The notes beneath the pieces are model-generated. The model did not search any database. It had not been told where the DNA came from and was given only the letters and a program-made list of their open reading frames with translations. From positions 124,001-188,000 of the forward strand of contig JBAKBP010000696.1 in the NCBI GenBank assembly GCA_037953745.1: a DNA stretch of 64,000 nt, written 5' to 3'. Shown one piece after another: positions 1-11,180 of the stretch; position 1 is the stretch's first letter; every line of letters begins with the position of its first letter. The stretch comes from Lithodes maja (Eukaryota; Arthropoda; Malacostraca; Decapoda; Lithodidae). The position numbers and the translations under genes are program-made.

Positions 1-37
1 TATATATAAAATACAAAACAAAAACATTATTTGTATT

Positions 38-547
38 TTACATGTTGTTTGATCTACATGAATAAAAGGAGGTGTAAAAAAATAATAATATATATTTTAG
101 GTTGTGGCTGTGTCTCATAAATCGTATACTTGTAGGGTGTAAATACATATCTTTGTCTATGTCTACGGAGTTGTTAGTGATTTTATATAACATCTGTTTT
201 CTGTGCATTTGTCTTCTTGTTGCAGGTGGGTCTAGTCTAATGTCTTGTTTGAGCAAAGTGACAGATGCAGTGCGTCTGTAATCAGTACTAATCACGTCTG
301 ATCCATCTTGCAGCTTTGTTTTGTATGGCCTCTAGTTTATTTATGTTGTTGTGAGTGTGTGGATCAAAGACGTTGTCGCAGTAACCTAAGTGTGGCTGAA
401 CAAGTGTTTTAAATGCTAGAATTTTGATGTTTGCGTTACACTTAGTGAGATTCCTGCACAGGAAGCCCAGGGCCTTATTAGCCTTTGCTCTGATGCTGAT
501 AACGTGAGTGGTCCACCTCATGTCCGCTGACATGTGGACCCCAAAAT
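38..547 (-). pseudogene. LINE reverse transcriptase, C-terminal part (downstream half of a split copy)
   Basis: Two minus-strand frames read together as the thumb and C-terminal region of an APE-type LINE RT. The first holds the KANKALGFLCRNL and VQPHLGYC segments followed by NKLEAIQNKAARWIRRD; the second begins DYRRTASVT and continues with RRQMHRKQMLYKITNN. They are out of phase near position 290, so a frameshift separates them. The upstream end matches the break at 3669-3900, where the palm of the same RT lies, and both breaks carry the heptamer ATTTGTG. I infer one LINE copy split by the intervening insertion. It resembles CR1/Jockey-group RTs, but the clade is uncertain. No intact ORF remains. 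Confidence 0.75.
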
Positions 548-554
548 ATTTGTG

Positions 555-1448
555 TTATGCCACGTTTCTGAGAAACAAGGTATATTCCGATTGCTATTCC
601 CAGACTAGGAATGTGCAGTTATCTTCAACTAAGGTACCTCTCCACTGGGCGAGGACTGACCTTATTTCCCCAATCACCACACAAATTACAGGCAATAGAT
701 GATAAACACAAGGAAAGATTGCAGAGGTTATTCTTAATCAACTAGGGAACACAAACATCAAAACAATCTAATAAATGGTCAACAGAACTCATATATAAGG
801 AATGATTAGATAAAATAAACCAGAGACAATAGGTTTCCTCACAAATAAATCGTCCTTAAAATACGGCAGTGTGTGCACAAGAATATATATGTAATCAAGT
901 GTTAAAGGTGAATCATAAGCAGTGACTCTAGAATAATAATTCTCAAGACTAATATGAAGGACGATTTAAAGTTAACCCATGGATTAATAATTTAACTAGA
1001 TTTGCATAAGAGCATAAAGTCTTTATAGACTAATGAGTAATATAAGAATGAAAGTAAACTTCATCAATTGTGACAGTCTAGATCAAGTGACTGAAAAGCA
1101 TTTAACTGTGCGACGAGACTTCACTATTTTGATATGAGCCCGAATAATAAGGAACGAATAAACTCAGGTCTGCGGCAAGTATTCTCGATTGACGTGTGAG
1201 GTGTGTACATAATTATGTAATAGGAAATCTTATATCTATATTTCCTATGCGGGGAACTCAGGAGCCTGAATTTGAGGAAGTATGTATATAGATTCCTGGT
1301 GTAAGATATGTGTGGATTGTTTCCCAACAAACAGGATATCACAAGCAAACAAGGAAGGGAAGAGGTAAAGCCTACTTCAAATTATTACATTGCACTTTGG
1401 AGAATCTTGGCATACCTGGGTCTAGACCCTCACGACAATCATTGTTAC
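555..1448. other. Non-coding interval inside the 3.1-kb insertion
   Basis: About 0.9 kb of AT-rich sequence with no ORF that looks coding, no tRNA-like box and no repeat shared with the rest of the window. It is probably the non-coding 3' portion of the insertion if that element is read on the minus strand. Confidence 0.5.
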
Positions 1449-2018
1449 TGTAAAGTCAGTGAAAATAGGTTAGCCTAAACAGACCTCGGATGCGGAAATA
1501 ACTTGAGCCGACCTTGCCAAGTGAGATATCTTTCTTGGTGATCCTGGTAAGGTGTTCGCCTCATATCCCAAGGGTCCCAGGTTCAATCCCAGGCTCTGGC
1601 ATATTTTCGTGAGGCTATTCCCGCTTCTAACGAAGTTTAGGTGTGCTGGTAAATTGTTCAGATGGTTGAGAGTAAGATCGGAGCTCCATAAATCCTCTTT
1701 CGGGTATGGTGTAAAAACCGATTCCTACAGGGATTCCTACAGGAATCAGTTTTTACACCATACCCGAAAGAGGATTTATGGAGCTCCGATCTTACTCTCA
1801 ACCATCTGAACAATTTACCAGCACACCTAAACTTCGTTAGATGCGGGAATAGCCTCACAAAAATATGCCAGAGCCTGGGATTGAACCTGGGACCCTCGGG
1901 CTATGAGGCGAACACCTTACCAGTGTCACCAAGAAAGATATCTCACTTGGCAAGGTCGGCTCAAGTTATTTCCGCATCCGAGGTCTGATTAGGTTAACCT
2001 ATTTTCACTGACTTTACA
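1449..2018. repeat. Large near-perfect palindrome (foldback) with tRNA-like arms
   Basis: The left arm starts TGTAAAGTCAGTG at 1449 and the right arm ends with its complement at 2018. The arms are about 284 nt each, meet at a loop of a few nt near 1731-1736 and differ at only scattered positions. Each arm contains a tRNA-like block with a Pol III B-box match (GGTTCAATCCC at 1580-1590, complement in the right arm), followed by sequence ending near GGTATGGTGTAAAAAC at the centre. Either two copies of a tRNA-derived SINE sit head to head, or this is a foldback MITE that captured one. The ORFs seen here on both strands are consequences of the palindrome, not genes. Confidence 0.85.
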
Positions 2019-2281
2019 CTACCGCTATGAAAACTTAGAACTGCAGTTGAAGGAGTTTAGTAGAGGAGAGCACTGGGAGGATGAATTTTAGCACTGGGTT
2101 AAAGTTGCATGGAGGGCGGCTAGTGTCCGGAACTATATTGGCCTAATGTCACTCTCGGAACCAGGATTCGCGTCACTAAGGCCCTCCTCACACTTCGGGG
2201 CTAGGTTCTGGCCTAAACAAATGCAATAACCGCTTGACAATATCACTTCTCCTTCTCGGCTTACGGCTGGTCCTCTTACAC

Positions 2282-3657
2282 TCACTCACGCTGTACCTGG
2301 GGGATATATATAGATTCCCCTACTGAAGGAATGACCAACGTCTTTCCAGGAGTAGGAGGAAGGTTAGTTTTCTTAATGGGAACTGGCAAACTATCACACA
2401 CTGGCCTAACTTTATCGGAGACAGTAGACAAAGTAGAGCAAGAGCGAGATAATTCAGCAAGTCTCGGGTTGTCCTTATTAACAGCAGTACTATGTTGGGG
2501 AGCAACTTCTGCCTTAGGGGTTTTGGGCGGATTCACTCTTCCAACACTAAGTTCGTTAAGAGGTATTGCAGGCCTGGAAGGGTCGCAATAAGTCTTGAAC
2601 TTATCAGTTACTTCTAATTTGTCAAAATAGATCAATTTCCCAGCTGGAGATAAATCCTGGCCAGTTCGGCTGTCCTCAACCTCTATCTCGTAGTTGGGTG
2701 GCGTCAGATGACTAAATTGAGTATTACGACAAGCTTCAGAATTTGTAACTATCCTTTCTACCTTAGGATTAGGCCTACTGAATAAGTATCCAAATAGTGC
2801 TTTTAAGCCAGCAGGCTGAATGCTTGCTTTTGGGTTGGTCAGCGTGAGTAGTGTTTCTTCTTTCTGAATTGTCCTGGGTACGGGCTTCAATGCATAACAG
2901 GTTTCATGATTTGATTTTCTGTTGTGGGGCAAGATGCACTAGTTGCAGCTTGCATTCCAGGTGGATCTATTACTTGCGCATCTGATGAAACTGGATTGGT
3001 GATAGGGCCTGGTGCGTATTTTTAGTTATTAGTGTTTGAAGTGTTGTGCATTTTCCCCGAGTCTGAAATGTTTTCGTTGCTTCGTTGTTTTGGAGAATTA
3101 GGTGTTTGAGCTATTGCTAGGTATTTTTCTCCGGTGCACATCATGGAATCATTGAGGTGTGTGTAGTTTGGTTGTGCTGGATGTTGTCTAGGCTTGCCAG
3201 GCAGAGGGGAAAGCGTTGAATCGTCCACGCTGGCCATCTCCACATGGGCACCACTATTTCGCCTTTTTGGGTATGATGTAGGTTGCAGAACTGGTCCTTT
3301 CTTGTTTATGCTGGTGTACGGCCCTTTTGTTGTGATGTGGTTGAAATTTGGCGCATCTTGAGCTGGTAGGGAAACCGGGGGGTTGATGTGAAGGCTGTTG
3401 TGGGGTGTATTTCTGGCAGTGTTAAGATATTCTTCCCTGCTTGGTACGTTTTTTTTAAAGTCATGGTGCTGCCTGCTTGTAGTGCTGAAATAGTCTTCCC
3501 TGCTTAGCACTTTTTCTCTAGAGTTATGTTGCTGCTCTCTGAAGTAGTTTATATTGCATCCTTGTATGGTAGCAATCCTGGTTGGAGGCTCGGATGTTGT
3601 TTTTGATGGGCAGAATGGTTGATGATGATGCTTTGGCACTTCTTTCTCCTCTCGCAT
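2282..3657 (-). CDS. Two hydrophilic ORFs of unknown function (possible ORF1/gag-like gene, broken)
   Basis: A 211-codon ORF (3657 to 3022) begins MREEKEVPKHHHQPF. It is rich in N, P, S, T, H and Q and holds a loose repeat (SREDYFSTTSRQHHDF and SREEYLNTARNTPHN). After a phase change, a second open frame of about 216 codons (2932 to 2282) carries KALFGYLFSRPNPKVERIV and many P/K/E residues; its first in-frame initiation-like codon is TTG. Neither shows a signal peptide, membrane segment, zinc knuckle or enzyme motif that I recognise. Together they could be the two halves of one disordered nucleic-acid-binding protein broken by a frameshift or intron. The location inside a mobile insertion argues for a transposon gene rather than a host gene. 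Confidence 0.4.
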
Positions 3658-3668
3658 CTCAATTTGTG

Positions 3669-3900
3669 AGATGGAACAGTATCTAAAAAAGTGCTATAAA
3701 GTTTGTAGGAGAAAGGGATGGTTTTGATTGAACGGGTGAAATGGATATAGTGACATTTGTCATGTTTAAATGTCATCTGCCAATTGGCATCCCACTCTTC
3801 AAGAGCAGTCAAATCGTCCTGTAGTCAAAGGCAATCGACCCTAATAGTAATTGGTCTATAAACCAAGCTATCATCTACGAAAAGTCTAGTAGTAGAAGTA
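3669..3900 (-). pseudogene. LINE reverse transcriptase palm fragment (upstream half of the split copy)
   Basis: Read on the minus strand, this gives TRLFVDDSLVYRPI followed by DDLTALEEWDANWQMTFKH. This is the catalytic FVDD motif (the YADD position) and the motif that follows it in CR1/Jockey-group LINEs. One in-frame stop interrupts it. The sequence ends SHK at the ATTTGTG duplication and resumes at 547 on the other side of the 3.1-kb insertion. Its 5' side is cut at about 3900, where an oppositely oriented LINE fragment starts. Confidence 0.8.
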
Positions 3901-5062
3901 AGCGATAGTGGGAGGTCAGTGGGATGACAGTGTGCTTCTGGTTTCAGGAAAAGACCACAAAAGTGTTGCCGCTACACTTTCCAAAGAACTAGAATCTTGT
4001 AGCGATTGGCTAGTGGCAATAGATCTTCACCTGGGCAAGACAGAAGCCACATTATGCGGAACAAAATGCAAATTGAAAGACATTGAGGGCTTCTCGGTTA
4101 ACTGTAATGATGTTCTTATATCAATAGTGTCACAAGTGAAATATCTCTGACTAAAACTGGACTAAACTCGTCAGGCGAAGCAATCTGGGAATCGATCCTG
4201 AGTAAATGTAGAGCACATAAAATACCTGTATAGACAGGTGGGATACTTGCCAGCAGCGACCAAAAAGACGTACCCTTTGCCAAGCGTTTGTTCGGTGTCA
4301 TTTTGACTATTCTGTTTCATCCTGGTACTCTGTAATATCTCAAGCAGCAAACAGTGAACTTCAGGTCACTCAAAATAAAATGGTAAGATTCATGCTGAAC
4401 CTAGGACCTAGATCTCATGTTGGTCAGGAACAACTTCATTCACTTGGCATACTCGATGTTTCAGACAGGGCCAAACAAATCAGATTAATCAATGCCTTCA
4501 AGATATTTTATGATGAGGTTCCCGGGTATCTAAAGGGTAATTTTATTAAATCAAATGAAAGGAATGGACAAAATACACGGAATAGGAAGTAGGCTATAAT
4601 TTTAATGTTCCGAGAATTCAAGGGCTAACATTCTTCTTCACTGCCATCAAAAACTGGAACAACCTACCACAGACAGTTTGTGAAAAGAGAACATTGTATT
4701 CCTTCAGACGTAGCTTGAAGGAGCACCTGAAACGAACAGCCGCAAGAAGGAGCACAAAACTTATGTGTACCCGGTACATCAAAAGTGATAGGTAAAAATC
4801 AAACTAATTACGTTTACTTAAGTAGCCTACTTTAACAACTTCAGCTTTAGAAAGTAAGTTAGCGTAGTTCAGCCCCCTAGAAATAATATATCTGCATATT
4901 TTGTTTTTACTACTGATATTCATTTAAATTTTATTTTATTTTATATTTTTTTTCCTCCACCTGTTCCAGGGTAACTTAATCCCACAAGGACCCCAATCGA
5001 AATACGCCTTAACGGCCTTATTGGGCTATCCTTAGTTGGAATTATAATAATAATAATAATCG
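3901..5062 (+). pseudogene. 5'-truncated LINE (RT C-terminal part, 3' UTR and ATA-repeat tail)
   Basis: The first frame (3908-4150) begins at DDSVLLVSGKDHKSV and runs through SCSDWLVAIDLHLGKTEATLCGTK to VSQVKYL, the RT palm and thumb order. After broken sequence, 4380-4592 and its continuation carry MVRFMLNLGPRSHVG and NLPQTVCEKRTLYSFRRSLKEHL, the usual C-terminal block. A 3' UTR ends in a run of ATA repeats at about 5040-5060, which looks like the 3' tail of the element. Frameshifts are frequent, so it is an old, dead copy. It is 5'-truncated exactly at the catalytic motif. Confidence 0.75.
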
Positions 5063-5139
5063 TCTGGTTACTTATATAGCTCCCGTATCTCCTATTTCGA
5101 GGATTCTCAAGCACTTGACACTTCTTTAATCAACCCGAG

Positions 5140-5420
5140 ACCATTACCCATCCCCCTTGCTCACGGAAAGACGATAACCGCCGGCTATATCTCAGAAAAA
5201 CATTTCAATCTGAGTGGGGATTGAACACGAGACTGCAAGATGGGAAGCAGTGACGCCATCAACTGCGCAAGCCGGACGGCTGCAAAGCTGGTACAAGTCA
5301 TATTTGAAACATATGTTGTACCAACTGATATGCGGCCTAACAACGAATTACCCTCCCCAGAGTTGCATAACCCATTGCTACGATTCACTATCATCATCCA
5401 CGACAACATAGTGACCCCTC
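5140..5420 (-). repeat. Possible tRNA-derived SINE
   Basis: On the minus strand a B-box-like GTTCAATCCCC (5216-5226) lies about 35 nt downstream of TTGCGCAGTTGATGG, which resembles an A-box. Spacing and order suit a tRNA-derived Pol III promoter. The overlapping ORFs have no recognisable product. Weak evidence: no second copy is in the window. Confidence 0.35.
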
Positions 5421-5968
5421 CAGCCTCGTACATTATGTTCACTACTGATAAAATACTGAGCAGAGAGCGAAATCAGGGGAAACCCAAACAACTAAAATCG
5501 ACAATCCACTTTCACCTCAAAACATTCACAGCCCTTTAATTCAACCCCACCTGCTCAACAACCCCCATATCTTCTCAATTATACCGCCTATAGTGCCGGC
5601 ACCGACCAAGAACAACAATTAACCCTCAGCCCCCAGTTCTCAATAATATCCATCAAGAAGGAGATGGACCACAACACATGGGTACAGCCTCTGCATTTAC
5701 CAACCTAATTAACCCTTCTAATCCCAGTTTCCCTTGCAACCAGTCCAAAACCCTAACCTCAGCCCCTGCAGAAATAGTGGGTAAAGCTAATTAAATAGTG
5801 CAACCCCCTGTAATGAATCAGATAAACCTACTAGACAAATCACCAACCAGAGTTGTGCCCTTTCTGCCCGGAGATGCCCTCACCACAACATCTCAGCCAG
5901 AATTAAGAGGCACTACTTCAGTCAGCCCAACGATTGTCAAGCATTCAGCCTGCTGGCTTAAAAGCAAT
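5421..5968 (+). repeat. Diverged partial copy related to the 3.1-kb insertion
   Basis: The last 29 nt (5938-5966) are identical to the complement of 2798-2826, within the second hydrophilic ORF of the 3.1-kb insertion, and about 100 nt before them look alike with gaps. The rest shows no open frame and no other match. The copy is interrupted at 5969, where the truncated DIRS end begins, so the unknown element predates the DIRS insertion. Confidence 0.45.
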
Positions 5969-6974
5969 ATTTGTTAGTAGTCTTGGCAAATCCAACGTCA
6001 AGGCTATTAACCTAATTGCAATGACGACTTGTCTATTTTGACTGCTATGTCGTCATTCCAACCGCGGTTAAAAAAGAAAACGTCTAGAGTTTACTCCTTA
6101 TCTTGCTCTAGGAGATGTTGTACATTAACCAAAACTACCACCGAAGGTGAAAAAAGCATAGAAGAGAAGAAAAAGGGGTTTACCTTAGTTACCGCTTAAG
6201 GCCCATCCCGTGTTCCGTCATGTGCAGATCCTTGTCGAACGTGCGCATGAGCGACCCTCTCTTTTTATCATTTTTTCACGCGTCGCCATTTGCTTGAGTC
6301 CGCTTTTGTTGTGCTCCTTCAAATTCACCCTGTTTAGGTTCGTTTCGGCTTATCTGGCCTTCTTTTTTTATTAGACAGATGTTACGTGATCTAGGGCACA
6401 CGTAAATGGGCTCCTAAGTGTGTAAAATGGAGACGCGTGTGGAAATAGCCTACCGAAGGTACGGGGGCGCCTGGCGTTCCTCGTGTATGTTTTTCATTCT
6501 TTCTCTTTTCATATTCTTTTTCCTGTTAGTCTGGGCATAGTTTAGCTTTTAGCTTATTTTTAGCCTTGCTCGTTTTCTCATTCAGGAATTGCTATGCCCC
6601 TATGAGTTTTCATTTTTTCATAGCCTAAGGTGTAACGTTTGGTAAACAATCTGAGATTTCGATGGTGGCGGTGCTGTTTGTAGAGTTTGTGTCGGCCGCA
6701 TTATTGCGTTTTTTCCCGAGTCCCCCCTTTCGAGCCTTCACTGTGTCTCAAGGGCCTGGGCGACAGGTGGTTCGTGATATTCCAGGGGTACCCCAGGGGG
6801 GCCCCTACTTCACACCACAGGGTTTTTTCGCCCCTGACACATTCTCTGCTCACGGCTAGGCCACCCTTTTTCTCACCAGTTCGTTTACTGGTTTTTGTTT
6901 TCCCTTCATGTTTCACCTCCATCCTTTCATCATCTTTTGCCCAATCCAGGTACGGTACCCCAGGGGGGCCCTTA
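5969..6974 (+). mobile_element. Truncated DIRS-G copy (left ITR and start of leader only)
   Basis: This block repeats the first kilobase of the complete DIRS-G element that follows it: TTTGTTAGTAGTCTTGGCAA at the start, the same 310-nt terminal repeat, then the same T-rich leader including GAATTGCTATGCCCC and CACACCACAGGGTTTTT. It stops after GGGGGGCCCTTA, where the complete element begins. The remainder of this older copy does not reappear after 15001, so simple insertion into a full copy does not explain it. Unequal recombination or a truncated insertion is more likely. Confidence 0.85.
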
Positions 6975-7283
6975 TTTGTTAGTAGTCTTGGCAAATCCAA
7001 CGTCAAGGCTATTAACCTAATTGCAATGACGACTTGTCTATTTTGACTGCTATGTCGTCATTCCAACCACGGTTAAAAAGAAAACGTCTAGAGTCTACTC
7101 CTTATCTTGCTCTAGGAGACGTTGTACATTAACCAAAACTACCACCGAAGGTGAAAAAAGCATAGAAGAGAAGAAAAAGGGGTTTACCTTAGTTACCGCT
7201 TAAGGCCCATCCCGTGTTCCGTCATGTGCAGATCCCTGTCGAACGTGCGCATGAGCGACCCTCTCTTGTTATCATTTTTTCAC
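6975..7283 (+). repeat. DIRS-G left inverted terminal repeat
   Basis: It begins TTTGTTAGTAGTC and ends near AGGGTCGCTC in the complement of the right repeat. It matches the complement of 14650-14960 closely, and more closely than the truncated upstream copy does (for example GGAGACGTTG here and at the right end, GGAGATGTTG in the truncated copy). Confidence 0.85.
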
Positions 7284-8250
7284 GCGCTCCATTGAATGAA
7301 GTCGCTTTTGTTGTGCTCCTTTAATTCACCCTGTTTAGGTTAGTTTCGGCTTTTCTGGCCTTCTTTTTTGTTAGACAGATGTTACGTGATCTAGGGCACA
7401 CGTAAATGGGCTCCTAAGTGTGTATAATGGAGACGCGTGTGGAAATAGCTTACCAAAGGTACGGGGGCGCCTGGCGTTCCTCGTATATGTTTTTCATTCT
7501 TTCTCTTTTCATATTCTTTTTTCCTGTTAGTCTGGGCATGGTTTAGCTTTTAGCTTCGTTTAGCCTAGCTCGTTTTCTCATTCAGGAATTGCTATGCCCC
7601 TATGAGTTCTCATTTTTTTTTCATAGCCTAGGTGTACAGTTGGTTCACAATCTGAGATTTCGTGGTGGCGGTGCTGTTTGTAGGGTTTGTGTCGGCCGCA
7701 TAAATAGCGTTATTCCCGAGTCCCCCCTTTCGAGCCTTCACTGTGTCTCAAGGGCCTGGGCGCTTGGTGGTTCGTGATATCCAGGGGTACCCCACGGGGG
7801 CCTCTCCCTCACACCACAGGGTTTTTCGCCCCTGACACATTCTCTACTCACGGCTAGGCCACCCTTTTTCTCGCCAGTTTCATTTATTGGTTTTTGTGTT
7901 CCCTTCCTGTTTTCACCTCCATCCTTTCATAGCCTTTTGCCCAATCCTGGGGTACCCCACGGGGGCCCCTGTTTGTGCCAAACCACCCAACCTGCCACTT
8001 CTCCTCATGGGCTTTGCTCTATCTCTGTGGGTTGGGTGGTTCCTGGGGGATGTGCCTCCTCTCCCCTGGTGTGTCTTCCTTGCCTCTCCCTTGACCGGTT
8101 GAGTCAGGATATTATCAAGGAAGGCACTGCTCAGCTTGATGGTCATCGTCGCTTGGAGTTCATAAGGAGTTGACGCTTGTTTGCGGGCCTTTTTTGGTTT
8201 TCCTAGACGCTCCTCTCGCTTTTTCGGCACCGGACCATCTCGGCCGGTCC

Positions 8251-8391
8251 CGCAAATTTGCGGTGTGCTCGATTCGGTCCTCTGGGACATTTCGGCTCCC
8301 CGCAAATTTGCGGAGATCGCTGGGGGGTCCCGCGGAGATGTAGGGGGGTTGTGTCGGTACGGTTATACCTCCATTGGCCCGCAAATTTGCG
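8251..8391. promoter_or_regulatory. Three copies of the palindrome CGCAAATTTGCG in the DIRS-G leader
   Basis: The perfect 12-nt palindrome CGCAAATTTGCG occurs at 8251-8262, 8301-8312 and 8380-8391, each flanked by C or G runs, in sequence otherwise GC-rich. Three copies in 141 nt is far above chance. They could be binding sites for a dimeric protein (host factor or the element's own product) or short RNA hairpins in the leader. Function is unknown. Confidence 0.5.
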
Positions 8392-8619
8392 GTTATAGTT
8401 GGCTTTCACTGTTGACCTTTTTTATGTCATATTGTTGCCTGATACTATATTGGTGTATGCACTTTACTGGCGTTATAGGCCCTGCATGTAAGATGTTGAG
8501 TGGTGGTTGACACTTTCTCCATCTTTGCAGGTTCTGCTGGTGCTCTTCCGCCTCGGCCGCCCTCCTCACCTACCTCTGTGCTCCCAGTTTAGGGTGAGTA
8601 CGGATACCTGTTTGCATGT

Positions 8620-11180
8620 GTGTTCCTGTTTCCCCATGCTCCTTCCCTGGTTCTTCTTGGACATTCTCTCCACTTACTCCTTCGACGTGCTGATTCTGGT
8701 GTGTGTTCTTCTCGTGCTGGTCGGCTGCTTTGCTTTCGCCTTGGTTGTCGCTCCCCGTGCTTGGTGAGCCACAAGTCCTGCTTGCGCCACTCGCTCTTTG
8801 TGTCCTCTGCGGCCTACCTCCCTGCTCTGTGTGGCCTGTGTCTGGCCCTGGTGGTTGTGCTGCTCCATGGCCCTGGTTCCTCGGCGGCGGCTGTGGCCTC
8901 TGCTTCCCTTCCGTCGGTGTGGCCGATGGTCTCCCGCCACATTGGGACTGTGGGCCGCCGTTCCCCGGCCTTTGTTGCCGACCAGATCCGCGTCACCCTG
9001 GGTATCCCTGACCCGACTGACGGCCGTTCACCTGGCCCTCTCCCTGCTCGGGCCCTCTCCCCTGGGTCCCGCGGCTGGTCGTCCCATCGTTCGGGGGGTT
9101 CCCCGGCTCCGTCCACGCTCTCGCTCGCCTCGCTACTGCCCCTCGTCGTCCTCCTGATCGCCTTGACGTCGCCCGTCGCCCTCGTCTTGGTTCTCGCCCT
9201 GAGGCCGGGGTTAGCGGCTCTGCCCCTGTGCGCCCTCCCCTGGCCTCTACGGATAGGGGCTCTCCTCCCTTCCGCCCGCTTTCCTAGCCCAGACGACTTC
9301 CTCTTACGTTGTCCTCTCCGCGCGCGGTTGTTCGTGCTGTCGCTGACCCTCTGCTCCCTCCTACACTGTCCAGGAGGGTCCGCCTGGGTGTCGTTGCTTC
9401 TCCTACTTCACCTGCTTCAGTGCCTCTTCTTCCTTCACGGTCTCGTCCCACGGTGGAGGTCCCTCCCTCCTCCGCCTCGGTGTCGGGCCGCCCTGTTCTC
9501 TCAGCCCCGGGGGTCCTTGCTCTGTTTCCCCCCGCGGCTCCTTCTGGCCTCCTTTCACCGGCCAGCCTTCCCCCTCCCGTCGTCCTGCTCCTCCTCCTTC
9601 TTCTCTTCCTGCCCTTCACTTCCCGTCTCGCCTGGGGGGTACCCCTCCTCTTGCCTCGGTGAGGTTTCGGGGTCCCCCTTTCTCGGGAGCTGTCGTGTCG
9701 CTGGAAGAGGGGGATGGTGCTGTTTCCCCCTCGGCCGTTCGTGATCGGGGACGGGTCCCTCTACGGCGACACGACCGTCGTCGCTCGCCTTCCTTGGGCC
9801 GCGACGCTGCTGGTTCGTGTCGTGGGTCTCGCTCCCGCTCACGCTTGCCCCTGCGGGCCGACCATTCTGGGGGGGGGGGGGGGTCGCCTCTCTCGGTTCG
9901 TTTGTCGGCTATGCAGGGCTGGGTTGTGTCACGCTTCGTCGGGTGCTTGGAGTCGATGGACGCCTCCCTCTTCTCGCGCTTCTTGGCGGTGTCTCGCCCT
10001 CGGCTCCTCACCCTCCCTACCCCTGCTACGGTCCCCCTCCCTTCTGCAGGCCTACGCTCTGGTCAGACTTCTGCCGCCCTGCCGTCCTTCCGGCTGTTCA
10101 GTCCCTGGCTGTGTTGACGGGTCTGTCCTCCTATGGGTCAGGTTTGTGCGACGCCGGTACGCCTGGCTTCGCCGTCATGCTCGGTCTCCCTCTCCCATTG
10201 GAGGCCTGGTTTGCTGAGGCCTTCGCCTTCACACCGTTCCGTCGACGGCTCTCCTTCGGTCCCTCCCCCGGAGTCGTCCCTGCTTTTGCCTCCTCTTGTG
10301 TCTGTCGGCGGGTTGGCCGGCGCGTTCTGGTCCTGGATGAGCGCGCCCGTTCTTGAACTTTGTTCTATTGCTACCCCGTTCTTCTCTCACCCGGATCAGC
10401 CCTCTGTCGCCACGGTTTTTCCCTTGCGACAGAGGGTGACGGACTTATTGTCTTGTCTTTCGGTTCCCTCCAGACGTCTGTTCCCCGCCTGCGGCTTTTC
10501 GGGGCGTCTGCGCCAGGCGCTCTTCGCGAGGGTTTGGACCGCGTTCTGCGGGTCCACCTTCGGCTCGCGGTGTCTTTGGTTCCCGAGCTGAAGGCGGTTT
10601 TGTGCGCGGCAACTCGGCGACGCCCGACAGTGCGGTCCTCGTTCTGCCGGCCGGCCCCCTTGGATATTCGTCAGGGTTTGTTGTACTCTGCGCTATATAC
10701 GTCGGGGTTGTTTCAGCTGGTTGCTTGGGTATGCTCGCTTCTCTGTCGGCGGCCCCTGCTTCCGACACGCGACGACGCGCTGTGTCGTTGCGGTCCCTGC
10801 TTACGTCACGCACTGACGCGCTGTGTCGCACGCGGGGTTTTCTCAGTCCCGTCCTTCTGCCGGTCCTCTTCGGGGTGCTGCTGCAAGTGCTGCCGCCTTG
10901 CGCGGACGCAGGACTGGGACGTTGCAGGCCAGTGCGTCGGTTCCGCCTCGCCCTTCTGTTCTTGCCCCTTTTCATCCCCGCCGTGTCGGGGCTGGCCGGC
11001 CTTCCACTTCCGGCCGCCCTTCGACGGGTCTGCCCCGCGCCGGCCTGGGGTTGGGGTGGCCCGCCCTTTTCGCCGTGGTTTGGGGGGGGGGGGGGGTAGA
11101 GGTCAACGTGGCGCTCGTGCCCGCACGGCCCATAACGGGGGTACCTCCGCGTCAACACAATGTGTAGTTCTCTGGGTCGG
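8620..11180 (+). pseudogene. DIRS-G gag-like region (no confident product)
   Basis: By position, between leader and RT, this should hold the gag gene. Open frames exist in all three phases because A, and hence stop codons, is rare. The translations are L-, P-, R-, S- and C-rich with no motif I recognise; the Cys-rich and SR-rich segments seen in DIRS-T gag cannot be identified in one frame. Two G-tracts lie near 9871-9882 and 11085-11097 and may mark slippage. I therefore do not choose a start or frame. Confidence 0.35.

Larger units (their letters stand above)
555..3661 (-). mobile_element. Unrecognised 3.1-kb insertion in a LINE, flanked by 7-bp duplication
   Basis: The heptamer ATTTGTG occurs at 548-554 and 3662-3668. 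Removing 555-3661 with one heptamer joins the LINE RT codons on each side (SHK to YFGV) without loss, so this block is a later insertion with a 7-bp target-site duplication. It carries two hydrophilic minus-strand ORFs (2282-3657), whose first Met lies about 4 nt inside the boundary, and a 570-bp palindrome (1449-2018). No terminal inverted repeat, LTR, poly-A or simple tail is evident. It could be a truncated retroposon holding an ORF1/gag-like gene, or a DNA element of unknown type. A short exact match (29 nt) to 5938-5966 suggests a second diverged copy nearby. Confidence 0.6.

Noticed and set aside
1540..1600. Functional tRNA gene
   Set aside because: B-box present, but no complete cloverleaf or discriminator end can be drawn, and the block is inverted-repeated inside a palindrome.
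8620..9744. Hydrophobic, Leu/Cys-rich ORF resembling a membrane protein
   Set aside because: Composition alone (C, T and G only) yields Leu, Pro, Ser, Cys and Val codons; no homologous motif is seen.
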